DNA of 22,455 nt from a virus. The position numbers and the translations under genes are program-made. A model generated the notes under the pieces. The model was not told where the DNA came from. It made no database searches and saw only the letters and a program-made list of their open reading frames with translations. Numbering within the stretch: position 1 is the stretch's first letter; every line of letters starts with the position of its first letter. The stretch is taken from positions 1 through 22,455 of IMG/VR virus record IMGVR_UViG_3300031974_000909, one strand, 5' to 3'. Positions 13,866 to 19,926 of the stretch are shown here, in pieces.

Positions 13866-14069
13866 ATGGAAATTAAGATTTCTAAAAATGCACTTAGGAA
13901 GCATAGGAAATATGGTGTTCCAATTACTTATGTTGACTGCTATAAGGAAGATAAAAAGCTTTCAGCGGTTGCAAAGGGTAAGGGGATTGTTAATGAGTAT
14001 TACCACTTTTTTGATTCTCATATTCCTTGCATGAATCCTAGAACGCATTTGATTAAAATGGGCTACTAA
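13866..14069 (+). CDS. small early protein (67 aa)
   Basis: A 67-residue basic protein (starts MEIKISKNALRKHRKYGVPI, later NEYYHFFDSHIPCMNPRTHL). No family is recognised. AAAGGGG (about 13853-13859) is a suitable ribosome site. It is the first sizeable gene of the rightward block, has its own promoter, and its stop codon lies inside a terminator, so it is a single-gene unit. That position suits an early host-takeover protein, but this is inference. Confidence 0.7.
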   Translation: MEIKISKNALRKHRKYGVPITYVDCYKEDKKLSAVAKGKGIVNEYYHFFDSHIPCMNPRTHLIKMGY

Positions 14070-14089
14070 AAAATAGTAGCCTTTTTTTT
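14061..14089 (+). terminator. intrinsic terminator after the first early gene
   Basis: GGCTACTA (14061-14068), loop AAAAA, TAGTAGCC (14074-14081) and eight T residues (14082-14089). The perfect 8-bp stem starts in the last two codons and includes the stop TAA. It ends the first early transcript. Confidence 0.92.
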
Positions 14090-14099
14090 ATGTTTACTA

Positions 14100-14127
14100 T
14101 TGACAAAGTTGCAAAGCTTTGTAATAG
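14100..14127 (+). promoter_or_regulatory. possible promoter after the first terminator
   Basis: TTGACA (14100-14105) lies just after the terminator. Its -10 is poor: TAATAG at 14122-14127 (16-base spacer), with other AT-rich options near 14125-14132. A promoter here would feed the structured leader up to 14411. Confidence 0.45.
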
Positions 14128-14411
14128 TATTGTTATTGCTGAATAGCTGAGATAGTGAAAGGCACTTTAAAAGGTTTAATTTGGTTGTGCATTAGAAGAG
14201 ATAGGGCTATTTACGCCTATACAAAATAATTAACTTGCACAACAAGGGAGCATGAGAAATATTAGCGTAAAGAAATTTAAAAGATAACCTACATAAAACT
14301 CACCCGAACTTTTACAGACATCATTGCGATTGTAAGAGTAAATTCCCATTTCTGCTAGTTGATGGGTACAAACTAACTAGCATTTTTAACTTTAAAAAGG
14401 AGCATAAAATT
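14128..14411 (+). ncRNA. structured leader with terminal H-type pseudoknot
   Basis: No gene lies in this ~280-base stretch before the gene at 14412. On the plus strand it has GTTGTGCA (14184-14191) with TGCACAAC (14236-14243), enclosing ATAGG (14201-14205) with CCTAT (14216-14220). Then CTTTTACA (14309-14316) pairs with TGTAAGAG (14331-14338). Finally there are interleaved pairs: CCCAT (14345-14349) with ATGGG (14362-14366), and TGCTAGTT (14353-14360) with AACTAGCA (14375-14382), followed by TTTTT (14383-14387) and the ribosome site AAAAAGGAG (about 14395-14402). The order is that of an H-type pseudoknot next to a T-run and ribosome site, as in riboswitches or attenuators. An 11-codon frame at 14252 is probably not meaningful. 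Confidence 0.5.
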
Positions 14412-14618
14412 ATGAAATTATTTAATATAAAAACTTTTGAAGATAGGTATAACCCTAAAAAGAAATTCCATCATTTTAATATTATGGGGTTAAGGTTTAG
14501 AGTTGCCAACAATAAAAGAACCTATCGCACAAGGTGGGAAACAGTCTACAAGACTGAGCGAGGCATTGTGTTCAATGGGTTCGATAATCGTTATCTATGT
14601 TTGATAACTAAGAGGTAA
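14412..14618 (+). CDS. small basic protein (68 aa)
   Basis: A 68-residue basic protein rich in Arg, Lys and aromatic residues (MKLFNIKTFEDRYNPKKKFH, then NIMGLRFRVANNKRTYRTRW). No family is recognised. Ribosome site AAGGAG stands 9-10 bases before the ATG. It ends 4 bases before the gp88-like gene, so the two are probably co-transcribed under the same structured leader. Confidence 0.7.
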   Translation: MKLFNIKTFEDRYNPKKKFHHFNIMGLRFRVANNKRTYRTRWETVYKTERGIVFNGFDNRYLCLITKR

Positions 14619-14622
14619 GACA

Positions 14623-15342
14623 ATGAAATTATTAACAGTAAATGGTAATCCTAAATTGGTAAAGGGTGATAAGCTTTCAGATAAATATCTATCAGCGATT
14701 ATGCACCTATCGCCAATCAATACAAGGATATGCCCCTATCAAGATATCGCTAAGTGCAAGGAAGCGTGTTTAAATACAGCAGGGCGTGGCGGTATCTTCA
14801 AAAAGGGTGAGACTACTAACACTATACAAGAAGCTAGAAAGCGGAAGACTGATCTATTCTTAAACGATAGAGCTACTTTCATGGAGCTACTTGTAAAAGA
14901 TATACAAGCTTTTGTGAGAAAGTGTGAAAGGCTAGGCAAAAAACCTTGTATCCGGTTAAATGGTACAAGCGATATTCAATGGGAGTTGATACCGGTTGAC
15001 AACTATGCTAACATCTTTGAAATGTTTAGTGATGTGCAGTTTTATGACTATACCAAGATACCTACAAGAAAGGTATCACATATCAAGAACTATCACTTAA
15101 CATGGAGCTACAGTGAAGCTAACGACAAATACGCTAGACTGTTTGAGCAAGTGCCATATAATAAAGCGGTGGTGTTTCATGGTGGATTACCTAGTATATT
15201 CAAGGGCATGAAAGTCATTGACGGAGATACAACGGATATGAGATTTTTAGATAAGGCTAATAGGGTTATTGGTCTTAAAGCAAAAGGCAAAGCTAGAAAA
15301 GACACTAGCGGATTTGTTATACAGACTTTGCAAATTGCATAG
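14623..15342 (+). CDS. gp88-like phage protein (239 aa)
   Basis: The sequence matches the 'gene product 88' family named after mycobacteriophage gp88. It has a start of VNGNPKLVKGD, then a Cys cluster C37-x7-C45-x3-C49 (ICPYQDIAKCKEACLNTAGRG), IQEARKRKTDLFL, IRLNGTSDIQW (~110-120) and a C-terminal VIDGDTTDMRFLD followed by GLKAKGKARKDTSGFVI. The family is widespread in phages; biochemical function is not established to my knowledge. The Cys spacing and barrel-like strand pattern would allow a metal or Fe-S centre, which is inference. The length of 239 suits the family. It lies among early genes, far from structural ones, favouring a role during takeover or replication. Confidence 0.8.
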   Translation: MKLLTVNGNPKLVKGDKLSDKYLSAIMHLSPINTRICPYQDIAKCKEACLNTAGRGGIFKKGETTNTIQEARKRKTDLFLNDRATFMELLVKDIQAFVRKCERLGKKPCIRLNGTSDIQWELIPVDNYANIFEMFSDVQFYDYTKIPTRKVSHIKNYHLTWSYSEANDKYARLFEQVPYNKAVVFHGGLPSIFKGMKVIDGDTTDMRFLDKANRVIGLKAKGKARKDTSGFVIQTLQIA

Positions 15343-15370
15343 TCTTTCAGACTACATAGGAGGTATTGGA

Positions 15371-15589
15371 ATGATAACGATTGAGCTACCTACAAAAGAG
15401 GAGCTAGAGTTAGAACGCAAAGAGCAAGAAAAAATCTATAAGCTTGAGAAAGACTTAATAGATGCAGGGATTATGGATACTGTAATACTAGGGCAGATAT
15501 GGGAAAGATGCCACGAGTGTGCATGGAATCCTATTGCAGATTATAATTCAATAATTATTGATAAGCATAATTTACATTTTAAAAAATAA
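15371..15589 (+). CDS. hypothetical acidic protein (72 aa)
   Basis: Starts at ATG 15371-15373, chosen because AGGAGG (15358-15363) lies 7 bases upstream; an earlier in-frame ATG at 15269 would overlap the gp88-like gene. The N-terminal half is a charged helix (PTKEELELERKEQEKIYKLE), and a CHEC pair appears in the second half. No family is recognised. The ribosome site context (ATAGGAGGTATTG) is repeated before the next gene. Confidence 0.65.
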   Translation: MITIELPTKEELELERKEQEKIYKLEKDLIDAGIMDTVILGQIWERCHECAWNPIADYNSIIIDKHNLHFKK

Positions 15590-15604
15590 TAGGAGGTATT
15601 GTAA

Positions 15605-15823
15605 ATGGAAGACTTTGATATTGATCTAGACTTATGGGCATATAAAACCAATAGAGAACTCATAGGCAGATTTAATGCAAGTGTGTTGACAGATAAAACA
15701 ATCATGGCTATCATGGGCGATATTGAACAGCACCTGATTGACGAGGGGCTAGTGATACCTGATAAGTATCAGAGTATTGGTAGCGATAACGCAGATTATT
15801 TTGTACAGGAGTATGAAGAATGA
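15605..15823 (+). CDS. hypothetical acidic protein (72 aa)
   Basis: A 72-residue acidic protein (begins MEDFDIDLDLWAYKTNRELI). Its ribosome site region, ATAGGAGGTATTG (15591-15603), is the same as before the preceding gene, which suggests a duplicated expression module. The stop overlaps the next start (ATGA at 15820-15823). No family is recognised. Confidence 0.7.
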   Translation: MEDFDIDLDLWAYKTNRELIGRFNASVLTDKTIMAIMGDIEQHLIDEGLVIPDKYQSIGSDNADYFVQEYEE

Positions 15824-15993
15824 AAACATTTTTAGTAAGAGAAACAGTCACGATAATTAGAGAGGGCTACATAGAAGCTGAAAGCCTTGAAAAAGCAGAA
15901 GAGTTTGTTGATTCTGATGAATTCTTTGATGTTCCTATGGAAGTCACAGAAGAATATGTAGATGATGTAGAAATTTATGAGGAGGAAGAATGA
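15820..15993 (+). CDS. small acidic protein (57 aa)
   Basis: ATG at 15820 overlaps the previous stop and its TGA (15991-15993) overlaps the next ATG, so it is coupled on both sides. The product starts MKTFLVRETVTIIREGYIEA, has an AESLEKAEEF helix and ends in an acidic tail (VEIYEEEE). This beta-alpha layout is common in small phage inhibitors and modifiers of unknown role. The gene is short but its overlaps and the acidic, protein-like composition make it convincing. Confidence 0.65.
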   Translation: MKTFLVRETVTIIREGYIEAESLEKAEEFVDSDEFFDVPMEVTEEYVDDVEIYEEEE

Positions 15994-16193
15994 CAATACT
16001 AATACATAAAACAGAAGCATCAAGACTAGCCCATGAGGTTAGTAAATTTGATATCCAAGAGCTATGGGAGTTTGTAGATACACTTAAAAAACTTGAGGAT
16101 ATTACAGATGCCACAGGTCAAGGCAACTATAATTTCTCAGGAATAAAACAACGCATTGCATTTAACGAATACAGGGAGAACGAAGATGATTAA
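15990..16193 (+). CDS. hypothetical protein (67 aa)
   Basis: A 67-residue protein with a helical centre (EVSKFDIQELWEFVDTLKKL). GAGGAGG (about 15979-15985) upstream is a good ribosome site, and the ATG overlaps the previous stop (ATGA). No family is recognised; membership in the cluster of coupled small early genes is the only functional hint. Confidence 0.65.
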   Translation: MTILIHKTEASRLAHEVSKFDIQELWEFVDTLKKLEDITDATGQGNYNFSGIKQRIAFNEYRENEDD

Positions 16194-16434
16194 AGAAGAG
16201 AAAATAGTTGCAACCGCATTCTTTATGGGGTATACTTTGCAATTCGATTACAAGAAAGTTGAGGAAACAGTTGCTCAACCTAGAACATTGGTGACTATAT
16301 CCGATATGAAATACAATCACGATAGTGAGATATTGATTGGAGGTTGTATCAATAACGAGGGTGAGTATCGCCAATTCTTTTTGGAGAATATGTCTAACAT
16401 TGTATGTTGGAAAAGAATACCGGTTGAGGTATAA
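16186..16434 (+). CDS. hypothetical protein (82 aa)
   Basis: Start ATG 16186-16188 is chosen because GGGAG (about 16174-16178) fits as ribosome site and it overlaps the previous gene's end by 8 bases. The 82-residue product (MIKEEKIVATAFFMGYTLQF, later VTISDMKYNHDSEILIGG) looks beta-rich and soluble. The -10 box of the promoter at 16407-16435 includes its stop codon. Confidence 0.6.
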   Translation: MIKEEKIVATAFFMGYTLQFDYKKVEETVAQPRTLVTISDMKYNHDSEILIGGCINNEGEYRQFFLENMSNIVCWKRIPVEV

Positions 16435-16435
16435 T
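16407..16435 (+). promoter_or_regulatory. promoter for the structured RNA region
   Basis: TTGGAA (16407-16412, 4 of 6), 17-base spacer, TATAAT (16430-16435, 6 of 6). The predicted start, about 16441-16443, coincides with the first base of an 8-bp stem (16441-16448 with 16529-16536), as expected of a promoter made for a folded RNA. Confidence 0.75.
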
Positions 16436-16440
16436 AAGTT

Positions 16441-17008
16441 TTGTAAGGTATTCCGGTAAGGGATTACTACAGGAAGGAATTTAAATGTGTTCCTGTTGAG
16501 TGGGTTTACAAGCACTCTATAAACACCGCCTTACAATTTTTGTAGTTGGGAAAGAGCCTTTGTAAAATCCTTTGAAAGATAAGGTTAAGGATAAAAGTAA
16601 ATGAGAACTAAACCTTCATGCACTAACTACATTTTTGACAGAGTAGTCCATACATAGTATCGGCTGAGTTGTCAACTCTCACCAGTCCCTAGCGTGTGAG
16701 TATAAAGCTTAGAGTAGGGAGTTTGGTTTACTTTAAAACTAGTGTTGACAGGCACTTAAAAAACCGATAGTTATGTTGCTGTTGGAGGAGTTGGTAGTCA
16801 TCTCCGGAACTAGAAAACTACCACAGTTTACAAGCTTTGCTAGGTTGTAATGAATAGCACAGTTAAATAAGGAGGAAAACCTTCTTAGTTAATTTCTACG
16901 CTGACGAGGTGTTAGCAAGGGCAACAGGTAAGCCTATTTTAAATTACCTACGCTATGAGTTATGACCTAGCCTAGTCCTTTGGACTAAAATATTAATAGG
17001 AGAACGAT
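16441..17008 (+). ncRNA. candidate large structured non-coding RNA (~570 nt)
   Basis: No convincing gene is present on either strand, although the window is otherwise densely coding. Perfect stems follow one another. First: TTGTAAGG (16441) with CCTTACAA (16529), enclosing ACAGGAA/TTCCTGT (16469/16490) and GAGTG/CACTC (16498/16513), then TTTTT. Second: TGTAGTT (16541) with AACTACA (16625), then TTTTT. Third: TATCGG (16658) with CCGATA (16764), enclosing GAGTT/AACTC (16666/16674) and TCCCTA/TAGGGA (16686/16715). Fourth: TGGTAGT/ACTACCA (16792/16817). Fifth: TTACAA/TTGTAA (16828/16845). Last: TAGTCC/GGACTA (16973/16982). Long phage RNAs such as GOLLD and ROOL are a possible comparison; no homology is claimed. 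Confidence 0.55.
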
Positions 17009-17086
17009 ATGAAATTTGATACAATGACTAAGGTAGCATTCGCAGGATTGCTAATAACTTTACTATATTTATGGAGTATACTATGA
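17009..17086 (+). CDS. tiny membrane peptide (25 aa)
   Basis: ATG at 17009 with ribosome site AGGAG (16998-17002, 6 bases upstream) and stop TGA (17084-17086) overlapping the next gene's start region. The product, MKFDTMTKVAFAGLLITLLY plus LWSIL, is a short head and one transmembrane helix. It could be a membrane-active or regulatory peptide. A good ribosome site and coupling make it likely to be translated. Confidence 0.55.
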   Translation: MKFDTMTKVAFAGLLITLLYLWSIL

Positions 17087-17259
17087 ATGATATGATGAAT
17101 GACATACTTAACACAATGGTGGATAATTTTTACAAAGATAATCCGGTCATTGATACTAACCGAGAGAGTATTCAGACATACGAGGACGAGCTATGTGCAT
17201 GTGGCATACCGCTTAACGAATGTCCGGATGCTTACGATCACATAACACATGGGGTTTAG
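17083..17259 (+). CDS. hypothetical acidic protein (58 aa)
   Basis: The start is taken as ATG 17083 (ATGA overlap with the 25-aa gene); ATG 17071 is also possible and would add four residues. The product (MNDMMNDILNTMVDNFYKDN and a C-terminal CACGIPLNECPDAYDH) is acidic and has three Cys in CACGIPLNEC, a possible small metal site. No family is recognised. Confidence 0.6.
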   Translation: MNDMMNDILNTMVDNFYKDNPVIDTNRESIQTYEDELCACGIPLNECPDAYDHITHGV

Positions 17260-17261
17260 CT

Positions 17262-17594
17262 GTGGAAATTGAAGTGAGTATTGGAAGTAAAACACTAGCT
17301 TGTTTAATTACTAATAATGTTTTTAGAACAGGAAAAACTGTAATTGATTGGGCATATGGTGTTAATCCTGAAAAGATAGAAATGCACAATGACTTTACAA
17401 GTTGGATAACTTTTAAAAAATATGAAGCAGAAAAACTTCAAAAATATTTAAAAGAATTAATGCCTAATGTATCGCTTGGTTTAAGAACAAGTATGCAAAG
17501 GTTGAATGATAATATAACAAGTCAATTAACAGGAGAAATATATGAGTTACGACAAGCATGGAAGAGGAATGATAGCAAAGAACTTAATACATAA
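17262..17594 (+). CDS. hypothetical protein, GTG start (110 aa)
   Basis: GTG at 17262 is preferred because it starts just after the previous stop; an upstream ATG at 17220 would overlap that gene. The frame reads MEIEVSIGSKTLACLITNNV and is predicted mixed alpha/beta with a Lys-rich helix (KKYEAEKLQKYLKELMPN). It overlaps the nuclease gene by 53 bases. Function is unknown. Confidence 0.6.
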   Translation: MEIEVSIGSKTLACLITNNVFRTGKTVIDWAYGVNPEKIEMHNDFTSWITFKKYEAEKLQKYLKELMPNVSLGLRTSMQRLNDNITSQLTGEIYELRQAWKRNDSKELNT

Positions 17595-17847
17595 CTATCT
17601 AATCAACGAGGGCTACCAAGTATTCAGCGAGGATACTAGTCAAGGTTTAATTGATATGGTAGCAGTAAGAGAAGATGGTGATGTGTTGTTCATTGATGCC
17701 AAAGCTTTATCAAGGAGATCAGATGGCACAAAGATTAATCGTATCTTACGAACAGGACAAAAAGAACTTGAAAAAGCTTTACAATCTATGATACAATTGA
17801 TTTATGCTGACACTGAAACAGGTGAGATCATATTTAACAGGAGATAA
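17542..17847 (+). CDS. PD-(D/E)XK-type nuclease-like protein (101 aa)
   Basis: The pattern of the nuclease fold is visible: a helix (GMIAKNLIHNYLINEGYQVF), a strand with Asp38 (GLIDMVAV), a turn, a strand with the D-x-K pair (Asp52, Lys54: LFIDAKAL), then helices. This is the arrangement of small PD-(D/E)XK enzymes such as Holliday junction resolvases and phage endonucleases; the Asp in place of Glu before x-K is allowed in the family. Ribosome site AGGAG lies 7-8 bases upstream. It probably cuts host or phage DNA during replication or recombination. The substrate cannot be told. Confidence 0.65.
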   Translation: MSYDKHGRGMIAKNLIHNYLINEGYQVFSEDTSQGLIDMVAVREDGDVLFIDAKALSRRSDGTKINRILRTGQKELEKALQSMIQLIYADTETGEIIFNRR

Positions 17848-17850
17848 ACT

Positions 17851-18084
17851 ATGACACTTTACAAACGAGTAGAAGATTTACTACATCAAAATTTTAATTT
17901 CATCACAGCTAAATTAACTGTCAACACTTGTCAACTTTTAGTAGATAGTTGTGTTGAAACTGTTAAAGAAAGAGAAGATGTAAATGACATTACAGATGTA
18001 TCTATTTTAAACACCATAGAACGCATTCTAAGCTCACTGGTTGCACGATCATTAACTAACCAATGGTCTGATACCAACCAATAA
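17851..18084 (+). CDS. hypothetical helical protein (77 aa)
   Basis: A 77-residue predicted all-helical protein (MTLYKRVEDLLHQNFNFITA, VDSCVETVKEREDVND, TIERILSSLVARSLTNQW). It starts 3 bases after the nuclease gene with GGAG about 9 bases upstream, so it is in the same operon. No family is recognised. Confidence 0.65.
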   Translation: MTLYKRVEDLLHQNFNFITAKLTVNTCQLLVDSCVETVKEREDVNDITDVSILNTIERILSSLVARSLTNQWSDTNQ

Positions 18085-18255
18085 AACATGAGCTTAGAGA
18101 GGACGAGAGAACAACACTAATTTTTATGACACAAAGCTTTACATTTAATTATTTTTATGTTATAATCTTTATAAAATTTATAATATAAATATTTAATATA
18201 ATTAATATAAATATTATTTATAAAACTTTATAAAACTTTATAAGAGGTATAAGTT
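18085..18255 (+). promoter_or_regulatory. very AT-rich spacer with promoter and CTTTATAA motifs
   Basis: TTTACA (18138-18143), 17 bases, TATAAT (18161-18166): 5 of 6 and 6 of 6 matches. Immediately after the -10 lies CTTTATAAAA (18167-18176), and further copies are at 18226-18235 and 18236-18244. The stretch is almost pure A/T from 18144 to 18244. A ribosome site (AAGAGGTATAAG) precedes the gene at 18256. Confidence 0.75.
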
Positions 18256-18465
18256 ATGGAAACTTTATTGTTCATTGGAGGGTTAATCTTTTTGGTAATA
18301 TCTTTTGTTGTTTATCTAAAACTTATAGAGGATAAAAAGATTGAGCCATTTGTTCCACCATATCTAGGCAAACATGGTGGCAGAGAGGTTAAATATACAG
18401 AGGAGGACTACAAAAAACATGACACAATTCAGCGAGAAAGTAGAAGAACAAAGAAGAATACTTGA
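18256..18465 (+). CDS. small membrane protein (69 aa)
   Basis: The first ~24 residues (METLLFIGGLIFLVISFVVY) form a single transmembrane segment, followed by a charged cytoplasmic-type domain (LKLIEDKKIEPFVPPYLG then a basic tail). It heads the transcript from the promoter at 18161. It overlaps the next gene by 47 bases. Function is unknown; single-helix membrane proteins of this kind are common in phage early regions. Confidence 0.65.
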   Translation: METLLFIGGLIFLVISFVVYLKLIEDKKIEPFVPPYLGKHGGREVKYTEEDYKKHDTIQRESRRTKKNT

Positions 18466-18619
18466 AGAGGAAGCCAAGCAAAATAAAATTACAATGCTTG
18501 AATATCGCTTTGAGAATGGTAAGATAACACAAGAAGCTATCCAGTATGCCAGTGGTAAGGTGGTTGTTAAGTATGCAGATAAGCGTAAGAAAGATAAGGT
18601 GACTGACGGTGGCTACTAA
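18419..18619 (+). CDS. hypothetical coiled-coil protein (66 aa)
   Basis: The start at ATG 18419 is favoured by AGGAGG (18401-18406), although the 12-base spacing is long; an in-frame ATG at 18374 is an alternative. The N-terminal SEKVEEQRRILEEEAKQNKI is strongly helical and charged, followed by a VVVKYADKRKKDKV strand and basic tail. Function is unknown. Confidence 0.55.
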   Translation: MTQFSEKVEEQRRILEEEAKQNKITMLEYRFENGKITQEAIQYASGKVVVKYADKRKKDKVTDGGY

Positions 18620-18758
18620 ATGGAACGAAAGACAACATACTTCTGCAACAACAGGCAGAGGTAAGAAGACAAGTCAAGGTAAGCGTAATGTTGGCTTCGC
18701 TACCATGAACAAAGAAAAGAAAGCTAACTACAAAAAATATAGAGGGCAAGGCAAATGA
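18609..18758 (+). CDS. small basic protein, GTG start (49 aa)
   Basis: The frame starting at GTG 18609 reads MATKWNERQHTSATTGRGKK, then TSQGKRNVGFATMNKEKKAN and YKKYRGQGK. It overlaps the previous gene by 11 bases and its TGA overlaps the next ATG (ATGA). Composition (Lys, Arg, Gly, Thr) and the KYRGQGK ending are a pattern I associate with small basic marine phage proteins; nucleic-acid binding is likely. The ATG-started frame at 18620 is only 14 codons. Confidence 0.55.
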   Translation: MATKWNERQHTSATTGRGKKTSQGKRNVGFATMNKEKKANYKKYRGQGK

Positions 18759-18919
18759 AAAAAAATAAAAACGAAAACACATTTCAAGATATGTTTGAGA
18801 TGTTTCTTAGAAAAAATTTAACTGATGAAGATTGTCAGTTAGATGGCATTAAAAAAGTCAATGATAAAGTTGACAGCATGAATGAGAAGTTAGATAATTA
18901 TTTAGCTAAAAGAAAATGA
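18755..18919 (+). CDS. hypothetical small helical protein (54 aa)
   Basis: ATG overlaps the previous TGA (ATGA), and its own TGA overlaps the next ATG. The product (MKKNKNENTFQDMFEMFLRK, then DGIKKVNDKVDSMNEKLDNY) ends in an amphipathic helix able to form a coiled coil. Coupling on both sides supports translation; function is unknown. Confidence 0.6.
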   Translation: MKKNKNENTFQDMFEMFLRKNLTDEDCQLDGIKKVNDKVDSMNEKLDNYLAKRK

Positions 18920-19419
18920 ACATATTTTATTTCTATGACAGTCCAAGCAAGTCAGCAGTAGCACAGCCTGATAAGATGCTAGTCAAGATGCCATTAGAAT
19001 CTGCACAGATGTTATGCACTGCACACCGAGCCTTAGATGGTGATGAGTATGCAGACAAGACTGGGATGTATAAGGTTGCACATCTTAATCATCCATGCAG
19101 TAAGTGGGTGAGAGAATCTAGTGGGAACTATTGGTGGCTGTATGAACACTTCATAGCACTTGGTACAGAGTACAAGTATCGTTATGGTAGAGAACATCTA
19201 AGCATTACCAAACTTGCAACAGCTTTGTATCAATTACCAACGAACATACCGAGAACTAAAATGACACCAGTTGCACAGGCTATGCCGGAGGAATACAAAA
19301 ATGAGGACCCTATTGTCGCTTATCGTAACTATTGCATTAACGAAAAGCATTACGCCAAGTGGGAACGAAATCGTAGTAAGCCTGATTGGTGGACTACACA
19401 ACACAAGGAGGTTGCATGA
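18916..19419 (+). CDS. conserved phage protein, 'DK..VKM.LE.AQML' type (167 aa)
   Basis: A 167-residue protein with KSAVAQPDKMLVKMPLESAQ then MLCTAHRALDG, HPCSKWVRESSGNYWWLYEH and a C-terminal YCINEKHYAKWERNRSKPDW. I recognise a conserved protein of marine phages with the DK(H/M).VKM.LE.AQML signature, some of which have been compared with pyrimidine-dimer glycosylases such as T4 endonuclease V. That link is weak here and is not claimed as established. Length and aromatic-rich C-terminus are typical. It is joined by ATGA overlaps to genes on both sides. Confidence 0.65.
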   Translation: MNIFYFYDSPSKSAVAQPDKMLVKMPLESAQMLCTAHRALDGDEYADKTGMYKVAHLNHPCSKWVRESSGNYWWLYEHFIALGTEYKYRYGREHLSITKLATALYQLPTNIPRTKMTPVAQAMPEEYKNEDPIVAYRNYCINEKHYAKWERNRSKPDWWTTQHKEVA

Positions 19420-19613
19420 AACTAAGACTACTAGAAAACGCTAGACTACACCTACGAGGAAACATTGCCAAGCATGTTGCTAATGTAGAGGTGTTACTAG
19501 AACAACCAACAGGAGTTGCAGAACATCCTGATATCATTGAAACAATTGAAAAAGAATTAGCATTCATAGCTGAGTATGATGACAAGCTAGAGATGCTTAC
19601 TAAATATTTTTAA
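19416..19613 (+). CDS. hypothetical helical protein (65 aa)
   Basis: ATG at 19416 overlaps the previous gene's TGA (ATGA); AAGGAGG (19405-19411) is a strong ribosome site. The product (MKLRLLENARLHLRGNIAKH, then EVLLEQPTGVAEHPDIIETI) is predicted to be two helices. It resembles small phage proteins found beside recombination or replication genes, without recognised function. Confidence 0.7.
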   Translation: MKLRLLENARLHLRGNIAKHVANVEVLLEQPTGVAEHPDIIETIEKELAFIAEYDDKLEMLTKYF

Positions 19614-19614
19614 A

Positions 19615-19887
19615 ATGAAAATAATAAAAATCAATTCACAAATTGCAAACACTTTAGACGACTTCATAATCGCTTCAAAGAATTTAAAACAAGAGCTAGA
19701 TATTATACAAAGTCTTCGCAAGACTAAGCAAGATGCTAATGATAGATACAATCTTAATCAACGCATCAAGTCTATGCAGTTTGATTTGAACTGTAACTTA
19801 AGATTTCTTGAGAGTGTTAAAGATAATCTTCTTGATAAAAAGAATCCATATCATAACGAGATAAACTTTTTAGTACAAAGTACTTGA
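19615..19887 (+). CDS. hypothetical helical protein (90 aa)
   Basis: The ATG lies 1 base after the previous stop, with no separate ribosome site, so it probably depends on re-initiation. The product (QELDIIQSLRKTKQDANDRY, NQRIKSMQFDLNCNLRFLES) is mainly helical with coiled-coil potential. The stop lies within the promoter at 19884-19912. Confidence 0.65.
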   Translation: MKIIKINSQIANTLDDFIIASKNLKQELDIIQSLRKTKQDANDRYNLNQRIKSMQFDLNCNLRFLESVKDNLLDKKNPYHNEINFLVQST

Positions 19888-19912
19888 CTTTAAAAACAGT
19901 TAGTGGTATAAT
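19884..19912 (+). promoter_or_regulatory. sigma70-type promoter before the 68-aa gene
   Basis: TTGACT (19884-19889, 5 of 6), 17 bases, TATAAT (19907-19912). The expected start, about 19918-19919, is only 8-9 bases before the ATG at 19927, and no Shine-Dalgarno site is present. The initial transcript region shares GCACTTA with the promoter at 20506. Confidence 0.85.
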
Positions 19913-19926
19913 ACGCACTTATTAAA

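Noticed and set aside
14252-14287. 11-codon leader peptide (MRNISVKKFKR)
   Set aside because: The G-rich stretch is only 1 base from the ATG, too close for a ribosome site, and the peptide has no run of regulatory codons.
15832-16515. Minus-strand frames (15832-16023, 16162-16515) in the early region
   Set aside because: They run against coupled plus-strand genes with good ribosome sites and have hydrophobic, shadow-like composition.
16895-16935. CTGACGAG reminiscent of a hammerhead ribozyme core
   Set aside because: No GAAA element follows at the required place and no suitable closing stems are seen.
18567-18782. 71-codon minus-strand frame
   Set aside because: Opposite to three coupled plus-strand genes; Phe/Ser-rich composition is typical of a reverse-strand shadow.
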